DNA from: Paracoccaceae bacterium
GTDB taxonomy: Bacteria > Pseudomonadota > Alphaproteobacteria > Rhodobacterales > Rhodobacteraceae
Length of the DNA: 5,931 nucleotides
Direction: 5' to 3'
Assembly: GCA_009920225.1 (NCBI GenBank)
Contig: RGAJ01000127.1
Coordinates: forward strand, 1 to 5,931
A program made the position numbers and the translations under genes. Below, in pieces: positions 5,824-5,931 of the stretch. Every line of letters starts with the position of its first letter. Positions within the stretch are counted from its first letter, which is position 1. The notes below the pieces were generated by a model. The model saw nothing but the letters and a program-made list of their open reading frames with translations, did no database searches and was not told where the DNA came from.

Positions 5824-5931
5824 ATGGCACAATTTGAAAACATAAGATCTGCAGTCGGCGCGCGCGCTGCGCAAATCGACGAAGGGCTACGCGCCCACAT
5901 GAACAAAGTCTACGGCACAATGTCCGTGGGT
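5824..5931 (+). CDS. Bax inhibitor-1/YccA-family membrane protein, N-terminal part (runs off window)
   Basis: Only the first 36 codons are present: MAQFENIRSAVGARAAQIDE, then GLRAHMNKVYGTMSVG. The short cytosolic leader followed by GLRAHMNKVYGTMSVG is the typical beginning of alphaproteobacterial Bax inhibitor-1/YccA-family proteins. These are multi-pass inner-membrane proteins; in Escherichia coli YccA interacts with the FtsH protease and the family includes calcium-leak channels. The transmembrane segments lie beyond the window. The ATG has GGAG (5812-5815) 8 bases upstream, and there is no other start candidate. The gene follows the quinone oxidoreductase after about 100 bases on the same strand but seems to have its own promoter. 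Confidence 0.82.
   Translation, partial: MAQFENIRSAVGARAAQIDEGLRAHMNKVYGTMSVG

Overview
The window looks like a piece of chromosome from a marine alphaproteobacterium of the Rhodobacteraceae (Roseobacter group). I base this on remembered family resemblance: the short XRE regulator beginning MTHPVDVHVGKRIRHRR, the Bax-inhibitor-1/YccA N-terminus beginning MAQFENIRSAVGARAA and the HisN-type phosphatase all look like roseobacter proteins. Base composition is moderate, with AT-rich intergenic DNA. The species cannot be fixed from the sequence.

Left part (1 to about 1291): a scrambled patch made of broken genes. Reading left to right it holds a minus-strand piece of a ProW-type glycine betaine/choline ABC permease with no 5' end, about 48 codons from the middle of argB (acetylglutamate kinase) on the plus strand, and then the uninterrupted 3' half of guaD (guanine deaminase) on the plus strand. 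The argB/guaD join falls in a segment of about 16 bases (557-572) that reads as conserved sequence of both parent proteins in two different frames, which suggests a microhomology-mediated join. None of the three can make a normal product as seen here.

Middle part (1273-4442), all on the minus strand: a secreted CAP-domain protein, then, further upstream in transcription order, a likely operon of XRE regulator, HisN-like inositol-monophosphatase-family phosphatase and 8-oxoguanine deaminase-type amidohydrolase. The phosphatase and deaminase are 7 bases apart; the regulator and phosphatase are 47 bases apart. A transcription regulator, a small-molecule phosphatase and a (damaged) purine deaminase in one transcription unit, close to the remains of a guanine deaminase gene, hint at purine or nucleotide salvage and clean-up.

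Right part (4443-5931): a 306-base divergent control region with several inverted repeats, including a perfect 9+9 palindrome, separates the regulator from a plus-strand NADPH:quinone oxidoreductase-like (MDR) gene with its own TTGACA promoter. A Bax-inhibitor-1/YccA-family membrane protein gene then begins and runs off the window.

I found no RNA genes, CRISPR arrays, insertion sequence or transposase genes, or phage genes. The most unusual part is the three-fragment graft at the left end. No clearly new biological system is demonstrated, but the XRE-phosphatase-deaminase unit and its operator-like repeats deserve a second look.
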